Source: Saprospiraceae bacterium
GTDB lineage: Bacteria > Bacteroidota > Bacteroidia > Chitinophagales > Saprospiraceae
Length of the DNA: 64,000 bases
Assembly: GCA_016706365.1 (NCBI GenBank)
Contig: JADJJU010000019.1
Span: 1-64,000, forward strand
Direction: 5' to 3'
The notes under the pieces were generated by a model, which saw nothing but the letters and a program-made list of their open reading frames with translations, did no database searches and was not told where the DNA came from. This document shows positions 16,060 through 25,200 of this stretch, piece after piece (the first letter of the stretch is position 1; each line of letters starts with the position of its first letter). Made by a program: the position numbers and the translations under genes.

Positions 16060-17063
16060 GATTGTAAATCTATATTCAGAATTGCATGAAATGTATCAGA
16101 TTCTATAGTCGTTTGAAATTCATATTTACCCTTATATAATAATTCGAGTCTTTTTCGCAGATTATCAAGTCCCACTCCTGTACGTTCAGTCGAAGCAGCA
16201 TTTGAAACTATTGAATTGGAAATATCCATTTTCAACTTGCTGTCATCTAAGGTTATATTGATATTTATAAAGGTATGTTTGCTTTGGCTTACCCCATATT
16301 TAAAGGCATTTTCAACAAGTGGAATTAATAATAAAGGAGCTATTCGTAGTTTTTCAATGTGAGCGTATTCTCCCGGAATTGATGATTGTAAGGAGGTATG
16401 CAGGGTGAGTCTTTGTTTTTGTAATGCTATATATTTATGAAGATAATCCAGTTCCTTTTGGATTTCTATAGTGTCAGTCTGAGCATCATGTAGATTGTAG
16501 CGCATCAAAGTGCTGAGCATAATGATACTTTCTGCAGTTTTTGGGCTGTCTTCCTCCAAAGCGGTAGCATACATACTATTCAAAGTATTAAATAGAAAAT
16601 GTGGATCAATCTGAGTTTTTAAAAATGCAAGTTCAGCTTTAATTTTTTCTGCCTGCAATCTGTCGATTTCACGGGTCTGTATTAGCCAATCTCTGATGGA
16701 AGTAAATATCCAGGAAAGGAAAATACCTATTAAAAAGGGGATAAGAATATTTTGTGCACCCCCAAGAATGCCGCCGTCCGGTTTAGTGCTGATGAAAACT
16801 CTGATTGTTTCCAAAAATAACAAAAGCAATAAGACTTTAAGTCCATACACAAACCACCTTTTTGTTCTGGCATCTTTGGGAATGAAATGATACGTGTTGA
16901 TCAGAAAGGCAATAGGAAATGAGAGTAATTGCATGAATAAATTTCTACTGTCAATTTGCTCCCAAAATGTTCCCCTTCCGAATATGGCCATGATTGTGTA
17001 CAAAGCTCCGGATATCAGAAGAATTAAGAATTCCAATCTTTTTATAGCGTGAGAATGCTTCAT
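16056..17063 (-). CDS. LytS/YpdA-type membrane sensor histidine kinase
   Basis: 335 residues. Four hydrophobic segments in residues 10-125 form the sensor. Then comes a short coiled linker and the His_kinase motif QIDPHFLFNTLNSMYAT with the phospho-acceptor His155. The HATPase part has ENAFKYGVSQSKHTF (N box) and GVGLDNLRKRLELLY (G box). This kinase type lacks a classical HisKA domain and pairs with LytTR regulators, as here. It begins 46 bp after the peptidase gene in the same operon. Confidence 0.93.
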   Translation of the reverse strand: MKHSHAIKRLEFLILLISGALYTIMAIFGRGTFWEQIDSRNLFMQLLSFPIAFLINTYHFIPKDARTKRWFVYGLKVLLLLLFLETIRVFISTKPDGGILGGAQNILIPFLIGIFLSWIFTSIRDWLIQTREIDRLQAEKIKAELAFLKTQIDPHFLFNTLNSMYATALEEDSPKTAESIIMLSTLMRYNLHDAQTDTIEIQKELDYLHKYIALQKQRLTLHTSLQSSIPGEYAHIEKLRIAPLLLIPLVENAFKYGVSQSKHTFININITLDDSKLKMDISNSIVSNAASTERTGVGLDNLRKRLELLYKGKYEFQTTIESDTFHAILNIDLQS

Positions 17064-17109
17064 TTATATTTGGAGAAATATTTGTTTGACATAGCAGTGA
17101 GCATTCAAT

Positions 17110-18009
17110 TTAAAACTTTGATTTATTAATCCTGTATACATTATCATGCCTGTTCATATCGATCAGATAAAGCCAGGGATCCAGTTCTATCCTATGCGGT
17201 AATTTACCTAATTTGACCCGAATAAAATTATTCTTTGCGGTTGATTTGACCAGTGAAAGATACAATGGATTGTGATAAGTGGATGCACCATAGATTCCAA
17301 TAGGTATATAATCCTGAAGTACAAGAGCATCTTTTTCTGTAGAATGATCTTTTAAATTCTGATCTTGAAAGTATACTTTTTCAGCAAATTCATTGACCAG
17401 ATATTTCTTAATACTGAAATATACTCCCACTTCGAAAGTTCCATCCTGCAAGGAATCCACATGTATACTGTCAATTGAATTATCATAGAATGTGACAGTT
17501 TCAAACCAGTCACGAATCAGGTGCTGCATGGAATCTGGTGTGTAGAGTCTCAAGTATTCAATGAGATCGGATGGAGTAGAATAGTTGTTTTTCTTGCCTT
17601 CCACGCAATGTAAATATGCTCTCAATGCTTCATTCAAACGGTTCTCTCCAATCATGCCGGCTAAACCGTTAAAAGCCAGCATGCCTTTTTGATAGGGGAT
17701 GAAAGCATGTTCGTTACCCCGGTTGAACATGAGAGGGGGCTCAGCTGATTCCATATCACGCCGGCCGGAAAGGTAAATTTGTAGCGCTTTTTTCTGAAAT
17801 TCCAGGGCTTTTTCCGGACCGTACTCCTGTTTTAGAACCATTAATGAAGTGTACTCTGCCAAGCTCTCAGTAATCATTTTGAAACCTTCAACATCTGCAG
17901 GTATAGCTTGCATTCCCCACCATTGATGCGCCAATTCATGACTTGCACCCAGGAATGAAAGATTGAGACCTTTCTTTTTCGGGTCCTGAATATTCATGAC
18001 GAATCCCAT
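17110..18009 (-). CDS. M1-family zinc peptidase domain, displaced from its permease
   Basis: 299 residues carrying the catalytic half of a gluzincin peptidase: HELAHQWWG (HExxH) and, 18 residues after the second His, ESLAEYTS with the third zinc ligand. In Bacteroidota this domain is normally the C-terminal part of a large ABC-permease/M1-aminopeptidase polypeptide. Here it is in another frame than the permease and overlaps its 3' end by 16 bp. The residues before the first Met read FPASE, which in intact relatives lie a few residues before the segment visible here. About 70-80 family residues between SPVTS and FPASE seem missing (estimated from memory). It may be translated from the ATG at 18009 as a separate protein, or be a broken gene. 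Confidence 0.75.
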   Translation of the reverse strand: MGFVMNIQDPKKKGLNLSFLGASHELAHQWWGMQAIPADVEGFKMITESLAEYTSLMVLKQEYGPEKALEFQKKALQIYLSGRRDMESAEPPLMFNRGNEHAFIPYQKGMLAFNGLAGMIGENRLNEALRAYLHCVEGKKNNYSTPSDLIEYLRLYTPDSMQHLIRDWFETVTFYDNSIDSIHVDSLQDGTFEVGVYFSIKKYLVNEFAEKVYFQDQNLKDHSTEKDALVLQDYIPIGIYGASTYHNPLYLSLVKSTAKNNFIRVKLGKLPHRIELDPWLYLIDMNRHDNVYRINKSKF

Positions 18010-20468
18010 TTCGGAAGCAGGGAAGTAACAGGAGACTTGGAAATATATTTAAAAAATTTTCTACCTCTTTCTATGTATGATTTCTCCAGGTAGCCCGGAG
18101 CTATAGCGGTTTGATCTTCGCTTGTGCTTACCAATAATTCAAGTGAAATAAAGTCTGAATCAAAGGATCTGTAGTGATTGTCAGTTGCACCTTCTTCATG
18201 TGCTTTTCGGTCAGTTTTGGAACTTCTATATCCAATAGCAGGGTAAATGAGTGATGTGATATATGTTCCATTTTTCTCTACAGGATTATTCTTTTGAAAA
18301 ATGGTATTGTCAATACTTTTTAATTGAAAATTCAATTTCACAGTGTCACCAGGTAATAAAGGACATTCCAGTTTCAGAATATTAAACTTCGAATCGGGAT
18401 CATTTAGAGTAATACTGTAGCTTTTATCTAGTTCAAATTTTGTAGAAACCTCATGGGATGTTCGAACCAAAATCGAGTCTATGGGAGATGATGAAAGATT
18501 GACCATAGAATATTGGCCTGAGCTCGTAAATTTGAATTCTTCCGGGTAAATATCCATGTTTACCTTGACTCCAATGATCCTTGGTTGAGGCAAAATCTCG
18601 AGATGAGCCCATTTTTTATCTGATTCCTTTTCAATAATTTCTATCTGTTCTGCAGAAGGTATTTCTGAATTTCTATACTGAAAATGTATCCAAATTCCCG
18701 CGGATAAAAACCCTATAAACAAAAATGAAGCGGCAAATACTAATTTACCTTGAAACCTCTGTCGAATATTTCTCAAAAATTCTTTTACTGAAAAAATTAA
18801 TCCTCGTTTCCAAACAAGTAAAGTAATTGCCATGAGGATCCCGGAAAAAATAAACCAGTATACCTTGAAAATAAAGTATGCTTTTAGTGAATGGCTGTAT
18901 CCGCTCAAGTCGGAATAATGAAGATAAAATCCGGGATCAGGATTTTCGTTGAAGCGAAATATCCATTGCTCGATTCCAATCATCGGCAGTTCTGATACGC
19001 CAAAGTATAACAATGCCAGTGTGAACAGACCTATCCAGGTATTTGAAATGATTGTATGAATAAAGAGCGCAAGAATTCCCCAAATGATCATTTCTGGCAA
19101 GTGTATACAGTATAAATCAAATGCATAATGATGAAGCTCAAAGTCATAGTATGAGTTCATTGACTGAACCAAAATTCCACTTAAGAAAATGCAGCTGAGG
19201 ATGAGCATTTGAATTTTAATTAATGCCAATAATTTTGAACTGTAAAGGACCCAATTGTGTATTGAAGTGGCATCAATCAAACAAAACATGTCTTCTTGTT
19301 TTGCTTTATTGATTAAAATTCCTGCATAGAAGAAGCTGATAAAAGCTATAAATATTTTATAAAACAATACCGGAAAAGCGAGCATTACCCAGGTTAAAGG
19401 CCAGACTTTAATCCCATAAGGTGTATTGATCTGCGCTTGCAGCACAAAACCAAGCAAAGTTCCGAATACCAGGACAAGTATAAATGCCCTGCTTTTTACA
19501 ATTGATTTCAATTCATAAAAAGATAATTTCCAGGATTGATTTATTCTGAAAAACAGACCTTTTCCAAATTCAAAGAAGGGAAATGATATTGACCTGCCTG
19601 GTTCTTTTTCTACACGAATCTCTGACCTGAATTTCTTTTTAAAGATCCGCAAGAATGAAGGTGCCTCCTGGTGGAAATTGAAATTCCTATAGCTCGTAAT
19701 TGCAAGAAAAACACAAACAAGCAATACCAAACACCGATTCAATATTACAATAGAACTCAGAGGAATATTTAATGCATTTTGTTCTGCAATATCCCAATAT
19801 CTGGTACTAGCTGAGGTAGCAAGCTCAGCAAATGGTTCGAGAATCAAGGACAAGTCGTTGAGTTCGAAGCCTGAACTCAACCTGATTCCTGTTTCTCTAA
19901 TAATCAATAGAACTATGATTGAGATAAAACCAGGAAATTGCTTACGGCTTAAAACATTTATCAGAAATACTATCAAACTGATCAGTAAGGAATTGGGGAG
20001 GAGATAGACAATGAGTAATTTAAAATATACTTTCAAATCAAAAGGTAAAAGTAAAGTCGCTTCAAGCCCTGGCAATTTTGTTGCAAGAAAACATCCTAAA
20101 ATAAAACAAGTCCATAAAATCACAATTATGAGAAATGGAGCCATAAATTTTGCAATCAGGAATTGAGAACGAGCAATCGGATAGCTATACATCAGACTAT
20201 GGACCTGAAATTGATAATCTCTGGAAAGGGACAGTCCAAGCATTGAGGGTATTACAAATAGCATGAGCTTAAATCCTACATTGCTCAATTGATACAATGC
20301 AAAAGGAGAATTTGCAATCAAAGTCTGATGTGAAATATCTCCCTGAAATAGGCCGGCAGCGCCTGCAATTGAGAAAAAGGCAAATAAGAAAAGGATGGCC
20401 GCATATAAATATGTAGCCGGATTTTTCATCCAGTATTTCAGTTCAAATTTTAGAATTGCATGTATCAT
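17994..20468 (-). CDS. ABC-2 type permease, N-terminal part of a permease/M1 peptidase fusion
   Basis: 824 residues. It has two sets of about six membrane helices (residues 20-260 and 325-600), separated by a cytoplasmic stretch, and then a periplasmic beta-rich domain (about 630-820: KVNMDIYPEEFKFTSSG, YPAIGYRSS). The beta-rich domain corresponds to the N-terminal domain of M1 aminopeptidases. The frame ends at TSLLPKWDSS where the peptidase active site should follow. Its start overlaps the upstream ATPase gene by 4 bp. The complex is an ABC exporter or membrane-protein-handling machine with an attached peptidase; the substrate is unknown. Confidence 0.82.
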   Translation of the reverse strand: MIHAILKFELKYWMKNPATYLYAAILFLFAFFSIAGAAGLFQGDISHQTLIANSPFALYQLSNVGFKLMLFVIPSMLGLSLSRDYQFQVHSLMYSYPIARSQFLIAKFMAPFLIIVILWTCFILGCFLATKLPGLEATLLLPFDLKVYFKLLIVYLLPNSLLISLIVFLINVLSRKQFPGFISIIVLLIIRETGIRLSSGFELNDLSLILEPFAELATSASTRYWDIAEQNALNIPLSSIVILNRCLVLLVCVFLAITSYRNFNFHQEAPSFLRIFKKKFRSEIRVEKEPGRSISFPFFEFGKGLFFRINQSWKLSFYELKSIVKSRAFILVLVFGTLLGFVLQAQINTPYGIKVWPLTWVMLAFPVLFYKIFIAFISFFYAGILINKAKQEDMFCLIDATSIHNWVLYSSKLLALIKIQMLILSCIFLSGILVQSMNSYYDFELHHYAFDLYCIHLPEMIIWGILALFIHTIISNTWIGLFTLALLYFGVSELPMIGIEQWIFRFNENPDPGFYLHYSDLSGYSHSLKAYFIFKVYWFIFSGILMAITLLVWKRGLIFSVKEFLRNIRQRFQGKLVFAASFLFIGFLSAGIWIHFQYRNSEIPSAEQIEIIEKESDKKWAHLEILPQPRIIGVKVNMDIYPEEFKFTSSGQYSMVNLSSSPIDSILVRTSHEVSTKFELDKSYSITLNDPDSKFNILKLECPLLPGDTVKLNFQLKSIDNTIFQKNNPVEKNGTYITSLIYPAIGYRSSKTDRKAHEEGATDNHYRSFDSDFISLELLVSTSEDQTAIAPGYLEKSYIERGRKFFKYISKSPVTSLLPKWDSS

Positions 20469-21364
20469 TGACTTGTATTTCGTGCTGCAAAATTTCCTCT
20501 AAGCATTTCTAAAAAATAGACATCCTCCAGGTTAGGGATTATAGTTGTGCACAAATGATCAGGCGGTTTGGATGCAAATAGTCTTAATACAATGCTATTG
20601 TCAGGTTGATAATTAGAAGAGAGTTGCAAGATTTCCGGAGTAAGTGTAAAATCTTCATTTGGCTGTATTTTTCTCTCCCATATTTTTCCTTTTAGGGAAA
20701 TAATAGATTCGGATGGACTGCTTTTAAGCAGGATTTCACCATGATTCAAAATAGCAAACTGATGACAGAGCTCAGAAATATCCTCAACGATGTGCGATGA
20801 AAAAACTACAATACTTTCTGTTCCAACTTGTCGCAAAACATTTAAAAACCGCTTTCTTTCTACAGGGTCCAGGCCTGCAGTGGGCTCATCTACAATAATC
20901 AGCCCCGGATTATTCAGCAGTAATTGAGCTATTCCAAATCTTTGCTTCATTCCTCCGGAAAAACGGGAAACTGCTTGTTTTCGGACCTCTGTCAAATTGG
21001 TCAGATCAAGAACGTGTTCAATAATCATTTTTCTGTTGGAAGCAGACTTGATACCTTTCAGTACACATAAATATTCGAGTAATTCCTGAGCAGATAATCC
21101 GGGGTATACTCCAAAATCTTGCGGTAGATATCCTAAAATCCTGCGCAAGCTCATGGGATCCTTCAGGACATCTATGTCATTAAAGAATATACTTCCGGAA
21201 TCCGGAACCTGTAAAGTTGCCAGAGTTCGCATCAGTGTGGATTTACCTGCTCCATTAGGTCCCAGTAATCCAAACATTCCGGTGTTCATTCTTAAGGAAA
21301 TCCCATTTAATGCAGTTTTACCATTGGGGTAAGTCTTTTTCAATTCCTGAATTTCCAGTCTCAT
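20465..21364 (-). CDS. ABC transporter ATP-binding protein
   Basis: 299 residues, with all ATPase motifs intact: Walker A GPNGAGKST (Lys41), Q-loop LPQDFGVYPGL, signature FSGGMKQRFGIAQ, Walker B LIIVDEPTAGLDP and the switch His in VVFSSHIVED. It is the first gene of the operon and overlaps the permease gene by 4 bp. The CcmA/NatA-like layout with an extra C-terminal 70 residues fits ATPases of ABC-2 exporters. Confidence 0.95.
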   Translation of the reverse strand: MRLEIQELKKTYPNGKTALNGISLRMNTGMFGLLGPNGAGKSTLMRTLATLQVPDSGSIFFNDIDVLKDPMSLRRILGYLPQDFGVYPGLSAQELLEYLCVLKGIKSASNRKMIIEHVLDLTNLTEVRKQAVSRFSGGMKQRFGIAQLLLNNPGLIIVDEPTAGLDPVERKRFLNVLRQVGTESIVVFSSHIVEDISELCHQFAILNHGEILLKSSPSESIISLKGKIWERKIQPNEDFTLTPEILQLSSNYQPDNSIVLRLFASKPPDHLCTTIIPNLEDVYFLEMLRGNFAARNTSQ

Positions 21365-21513
21365 CAGTTTAGAACTTAATATTAGATAGTAAATGTCGGC
21401 TACATTCAGACCCGGATAAAACTTATGTGATGGAAGAGATTGGTGATGTTGTGAAATGGTAATTCTATGTGATGATCAATAATTATCTTTGTTTGAGAAC
21501 CTATTATTTTGCT

Positions 21514-22338
21514 ATGACTTTTATTCCGCCCGTACAATCCCTTTTTGCTCCATTGGATGCACTCTTAATGGATTGTTTACGGCAACTTTCGGACGAGCAG
21601 TGGAATTTGCCCACTATATCGAGGCTATGGAATGTGAAGGATGTAGTCGCGCATCTATTGGATGGAAATTTGAGAACCTTGTCCATACAAAGAGATAAGT
21701 ATTTTGGCGATAAAGGACCCCAGGGGAATGATTATTCGGAGCTGGTTAAATGGCTGAATTGCTTAAATGCTGATTGGGTACTGGCAGCGAAAAGATTGAG
21801 TCCTGAGGTTTTGATTATGATGCATGAAAGCACAGGACCTTTGGTTTCTGCTTATTATGAATCCCTGAATCCAATGGAAGAAGCAATCTTTGCAGTAGCC
21901 TGGGCGGGTGAAAATACCTCTACAAATGCCATGCATCTTGCAAGAGAGTACACAGAGAAATGGCATCATCAGCAACAAATTCGATTTGCAATTTGTGATG
22001 ATACACTGATGATTGAGCAATGGTCAAAGCCATTCTGGGAAACCATTATGCTTGGTATGCCTCATGCACTGAGATATGTTCAGCCGGAAATCGGAACAAG
22101 AGTCCGATGCAAAATAATCGGGGCAGGTTCCTGGGAGCTTGAATACAGACATTTGGAATGGAGCTTCACTGATTCCTATGATGATAGAACAGAAAACATT
22201 GTAGAAATCCCGGCGGAGATTGCATGGCGACTTTTTACGAAAAGTATCAGACCAGAGGCTGTGATGGATCAAATCACGGTGCAAGGTGCCAGAGAAATTA
22301 CCTCTCAGGTGCTGTCATTAGTTGCCGTAATGGCATGA
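21514..22338 (+). CDS. DinB-fold / maleylpyruvate isomerase N-terminal family protein
   Basis: 274 residues from the ATG at 21514 (MTFIPPVQ); an ATG 15 codons upstream is less likely. The four-helix DinB-type core shows VKDVVAHLLDGNLR and EYTEKWHHQQQIRFA, placing the first His and the later HH at the expected metal-ligand positions of the MDMPI/DinB superfamily. The C-terminal 100 residues form a mixed domain ending AREITSQVLSLVAVM. Such enzymes are thiol- or metal-dependent isomerases/transferases; mycothiol is absent from Bacteroidota, so the cofactor is unknown. It is divergent from the ABC operon. Confidence 0.7.
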   Translation: MTFIPPVQSLFAPLDALLMDCLRQLSDEQWNLPTISRLWNVKDVVAHLLDGNLRTLSIQRDKYFGDKGPQGNDYSELVKWLNCLNADWVLAAKRLSPEVLIMMHESTGPLVSAYYESLNPMEEAIFAVAWAGENTSTNAMHLAREYTEKWHHQQQIRFAICDDTLMIEQWSKPFWETIMLGMPHALRYVQPEIGTRVRCKIIGAGSWELEYRHLEWSFTDSYDDRTENIVEIPAEIAWRLFTKSIRPEAVMDQITVQGAREITSQVLSLVAVMA

Positions 22339-22417
22339 ATTACTATAACTTTCTTTCAGATTCTCCGGAATGAGATAAAGGAAAATCCTGATCAGATAAT
22401 GTCAGATTGTAAGATTA

Positions 22418-23431
22418 TTACTCCTGATGTGAGCTGACCGCACTGTACTTATCCACAAACTGAATCATTTCATCCACCATATCAGGTGAACCAATGACGA
22501 TGGTTGATCGTTGGTGAAGTTCTTTAGGTTCGATTTCCAGGATACGGTCAATCTGGGTATTGATGGCTTTTCCACCCGCTTGCTCGACGATGAATGCCAT
22601 TGGATTGCACTCATACAGGAGTCTGAGTTTACCTGCCGGATATTTGCGCGTATTTGGGTAAAGGAAAATACCACCCTGAAACAAAATTCTATGGATATCA
22701 GAAACCATGGAACCGATGTACCTCAGTCCAAGGTTAAGATCACAACAGTAATCAATGTAACGACGCATTTCGAGATCAAATTTGAGATAATAGCCCTGAT
22801 TCACAGAGTAATATGATCCGCGGTTGGGGATTTTAATGTCTCTGTGAGATAGGCAGAATTCACCGATGGAAGGATCCAGCGTAAATCCATTCACACCTCT
22901 TCCTGTGGTATAGAAGAGGATCGTAGAGGTGCCATACAGTACATAACCAGCAGCCACCTGCTTCAATACCGGCTGAAGAAAGTCACTTAATTCGACAGGC
23001 TGATCCTCTTCCGTGATTCTGCGATAAATAGCAAAAATGGTTCCGACTGAAACATTGACATCTATATTGGAGGAGCCATCAAGGGGATCCATGATGACGA
23101 CATATTTCCCGCTTTTGGATTCATAAGCTGGAATAGGAATAAATTCCTCATTTTCTTCAGAAGCTACACCTGCACATTCACCACTATTTTTAAGACATTC
23201 AATGAATTTGTCATTAGCGTAAACGTCGAGCTTTTGCTGTGCTTCACCATGTGTATTGGCTGAGCCTTCCACACCCAGGATATTGACAAGACCTGCTTTA
23301 TTGACTTCTCTGTTTACAATTTTTGAAGCAACCCCTATATCCCTGAGCAATCCGGTCAATTCACCGGTGGCATAAGAAAAATCTTTCTGACGTTTGATAA
23401 TAAATTCATCCAGGGTGACTATGCGACTCAT
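22418..23431 (-). CDS. fbp: Fructose-1,6-bisphosphatase class I
   Basis: The 337-residue gluconeogenic enzyme hydrolysing fructose-1,6-bisphosphate. The metal-binding acidic residues are seen in ASEENEEF and in the signature DPLDGSSNIDVNVSVGTIF. The sugar-phosphate site includes YIGSMVSDIHRIL and the family motif KLRLLYECNPMAFIVEQAGG. Length and motifs are normal. Monocistronic, ending in a gap before the end of the divergent DinB-like gene. Confidence 0.97.
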   Translation of the reverse strand: MSRIVTLDEFIIKRQKDFSYATGELTGLLRDIGVASKIVNREVNKAGLVNILGVEGSANTHGEAQQKLDVYANDKFIECLKNSGECAGVASEENEEFIPIPAYESKSGKYVVIMDPLDGSSNIDVNVSVGTIFAIYRRITEEDQPVELSDFLQPVLKQVAAGYVLYGTSTILFYTTGRGVNGFTLDPSIGEFCLSHRDIKIPNRGSYYSVNQGYYLKFDLEMRRYIDYCCDLNLGLRYIGSMVSDIHRILFQGGIFLYPNTRKYPAGKLRLLYECNPMAFIVEQAGGKAINTQIDRILEIEPKELHQRSTIVIGSPDMVDEMIQFVDKYSAVSSHQE

Positions 23432-23461
23432 AAGGATTCGGATTGATTTGGTACAATGTTA

Positions 23462-23469
23462 CAAATTTA
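23462..23469 (-). promoter_or_regulatory. Candidate -7 box of fbp
   Basis: TAAATTTG on the minus strand, 30 bp before the fbp start; it matches TAnnTTTG but has no clear -33 TTG at normal spacing. Confidence 0.4.
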
Positions 23470-23562
23470 CTTCTTAATAAGGCTTTTCTGCATAGACTTA
23501 GTAAAATCTTTGTGATAAAAATGGGGGGAAGACGATTTTTTTGATGGAGGAAAAGTATGTTT

Positions 23563-24707
23563 TTACCTGGTCAGTATTCCGATTAATGAATTTAATAACA
23601 GTCCCATATCCTCTTCCTTTGTAAATCTCCCCCAACTCAACCTCACAGCCTCCTCTGCCTTCCTGTCAGTATATCCCATGGCTTCCAACACGTGCGATGG
23701 TTCCGCCAAAGCAGAACTACAAGCAGAGCCGGTAGAAAATGCAAACTTGTCTGAAAATTTACTAAACCAGGTGGAAGATGGGATTTCAGGGATTCGAAGA
23801 TTCGAAACATGAGGTAATCGTGAAACCTGAGATCCTGCTATATTTATTTCAGGGAATGCTGCTTTTAGACTCTGCTCAAAATATTTTGCCAATCCCGGTG
23901 TCTTTGGTGCTCAGATTTCATTTTATCAGCAGAAAGTTCTGCCGCCTTTCCGAGACCTACTATTCCCGGCACATTTAAAGTTCCCGATCTGAATCCTCTC
24001 TCGTGCCCTCCTCCATCGATTTGAGAACGCAGCACTACTCTTGGATTTTTTTCTGATATCCAAAGTGCCCCAACACCCTTCGGTCCATACATTTTATGAG
24101 CTGACATGCAAAGCAAATGAACTCCTGCTTCTATCGGATTGACGGGTATTTTGCCGATAGCCTGCGTAGCGTCACTCATGAAAAGGACCTCTTTTTCTTT
24201 ACAAATCGCTCCAATTTCTTTCATTGGCTGAATAACTCCTGTTTCATTATTGGCCCACATGATGGATACCAGGATAGTCCGGTCTGTGATTGCATTCTCC
24301 AGTTGAACTAAATCAATTAAGCCATTTGTGTCCACATCCAGATAGATTATTTCAGCTCCGTATGGCTTCAGGTTATCACAAGTATCAAGAACTGCTTTGT
24401 GCTCCGATCTGCTCGTGATGATTTGGTTGCCTTTACTTTTATATGCCTGAAAAACTCCTTTAATGGCAAGATTCACAGCTTCCGTAGCACCTGAAGTAAA
24501 GATGATGGATTTATCAGAAACCCCTATTAGCTCTGCTACTTTTGATCTTGCAGAATTAACTGCATGAGCGGCATCCCAGCCATATGAATGAGTCCTGGAT
24601 GCGGCATTCCCAAAATTTTCCACAAACCATGGCAGCATGGCTTCCAGCACCATAGGGTCCATGGGAGTAGTGGCATTGTAATCAAAATACAGAGGACGAG
24701 CTTTCAT
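23563..24707 (-). CDS. Cysteine desulfurase (NifS/IscS-like), frameshifted
   Basis: PLP-dependent enzyme that takes sulfur from cysteine for Fe-S clusters or tRNA thiolation. From the ATG at 24707: YFDYNATTPMDP, TSGATEAVNLAIKG, NNETGVIQP, the PLP-lysine motif SAHKMYGPKG, and in the second frame TGSACSSALAEPSHVL with the catalytic Cys. The frame breaks at DWQ/KYFEQ (about 23880); one extra base in the A4 run restores a 381-residue protein. All catalytic residues are present, so an assembly indel is likely. A longer start at 24734 would lie upstream of the predicted transcription start. Confidence 0.9.
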
Positions 24708-24731
24708 GATTTTGTTGTAAGTACGTTTTAA

Positions 24732-24739
24732 CAAAGATA
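24732..24739 (-). promoter_or_regulatory. Candidate -7 box of the cysteine desulfurase gene
   Basis: TATCTTTG on the minus strand, 24 bp before the chosen ATG (24707). It matches TAnnTTTG and argues for this start. Confidence 0.5.
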
Positions 24740-24792
24740 GGAACTATTGGAGTGGTTAGAAGTTTTGAACGAGCTGATAATTGTAGCAAGAA

Positions 24793-24900
24793 ACAGCCGC
24801 TTCTGGCTACTAGCATCTAGCTCCTGGCTGAACTGCCTGAAAGCTCCAAGCTCCAAGTCACAAGTTACAAGGAAACAGCCCTATCGCACTTCTCGTAGGT
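24793..24900. repeat. AACAGCC/heptamer unit followed by AAGNNNC heptamers
   Basis: AACAGCC, four heptamers (CTTCTGG, CTACTAG, CATCTAG, CTCCTGG) and an imperfect closing AACTGCC. From 24841 come AAGCTCC, AAGCTCC, AAGTCAC, AAGTTAC and another AACAGCC. All share a 7-bp period. Confidence 0.85.
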
Positions 24901-25028
24901 TCGCACGGCCGAGCCAAATAGAATGAGATGATAATGTGAGGAAAACCACCAATTTTAAAAACCTGCATCACGTGACCCAAACTGACTCGCACTCATTACT
25001 CCTCACCCAATCGCGATCCTCGATCGCA

Positions 25029-25115
25029 CATCACCTCGGAGAGACATCACTTTTTCAGGGCTTGTCCCCTGAAAAAACATCACTTTTTCTTTGCGAAGCA
25101 ATTAAAAAACATCAC
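25029..25115 (-). repeat. Hairpin array D (GTGATG subfamily)
   Basis: CATCAC separators at 25029, 25045, 25078 and 25110. The middle hairpin is TTTTTCAGGG-cttgt-CCCCTGAAAAA, as in arrays E and F. The last is a T5/A5-6 stem around tttgcgaagcaatt. The first segment is only 10 bp, so this copy seems shortened. Confidence 0.82.
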
Positions 25116-25200
25116 AACACCACGAGTAATCCTCCTAACAGGCTCTAACTCATAATTCATAACTCCCGATTCCCTACCTTTACACCTCAGCTCAACAGAA

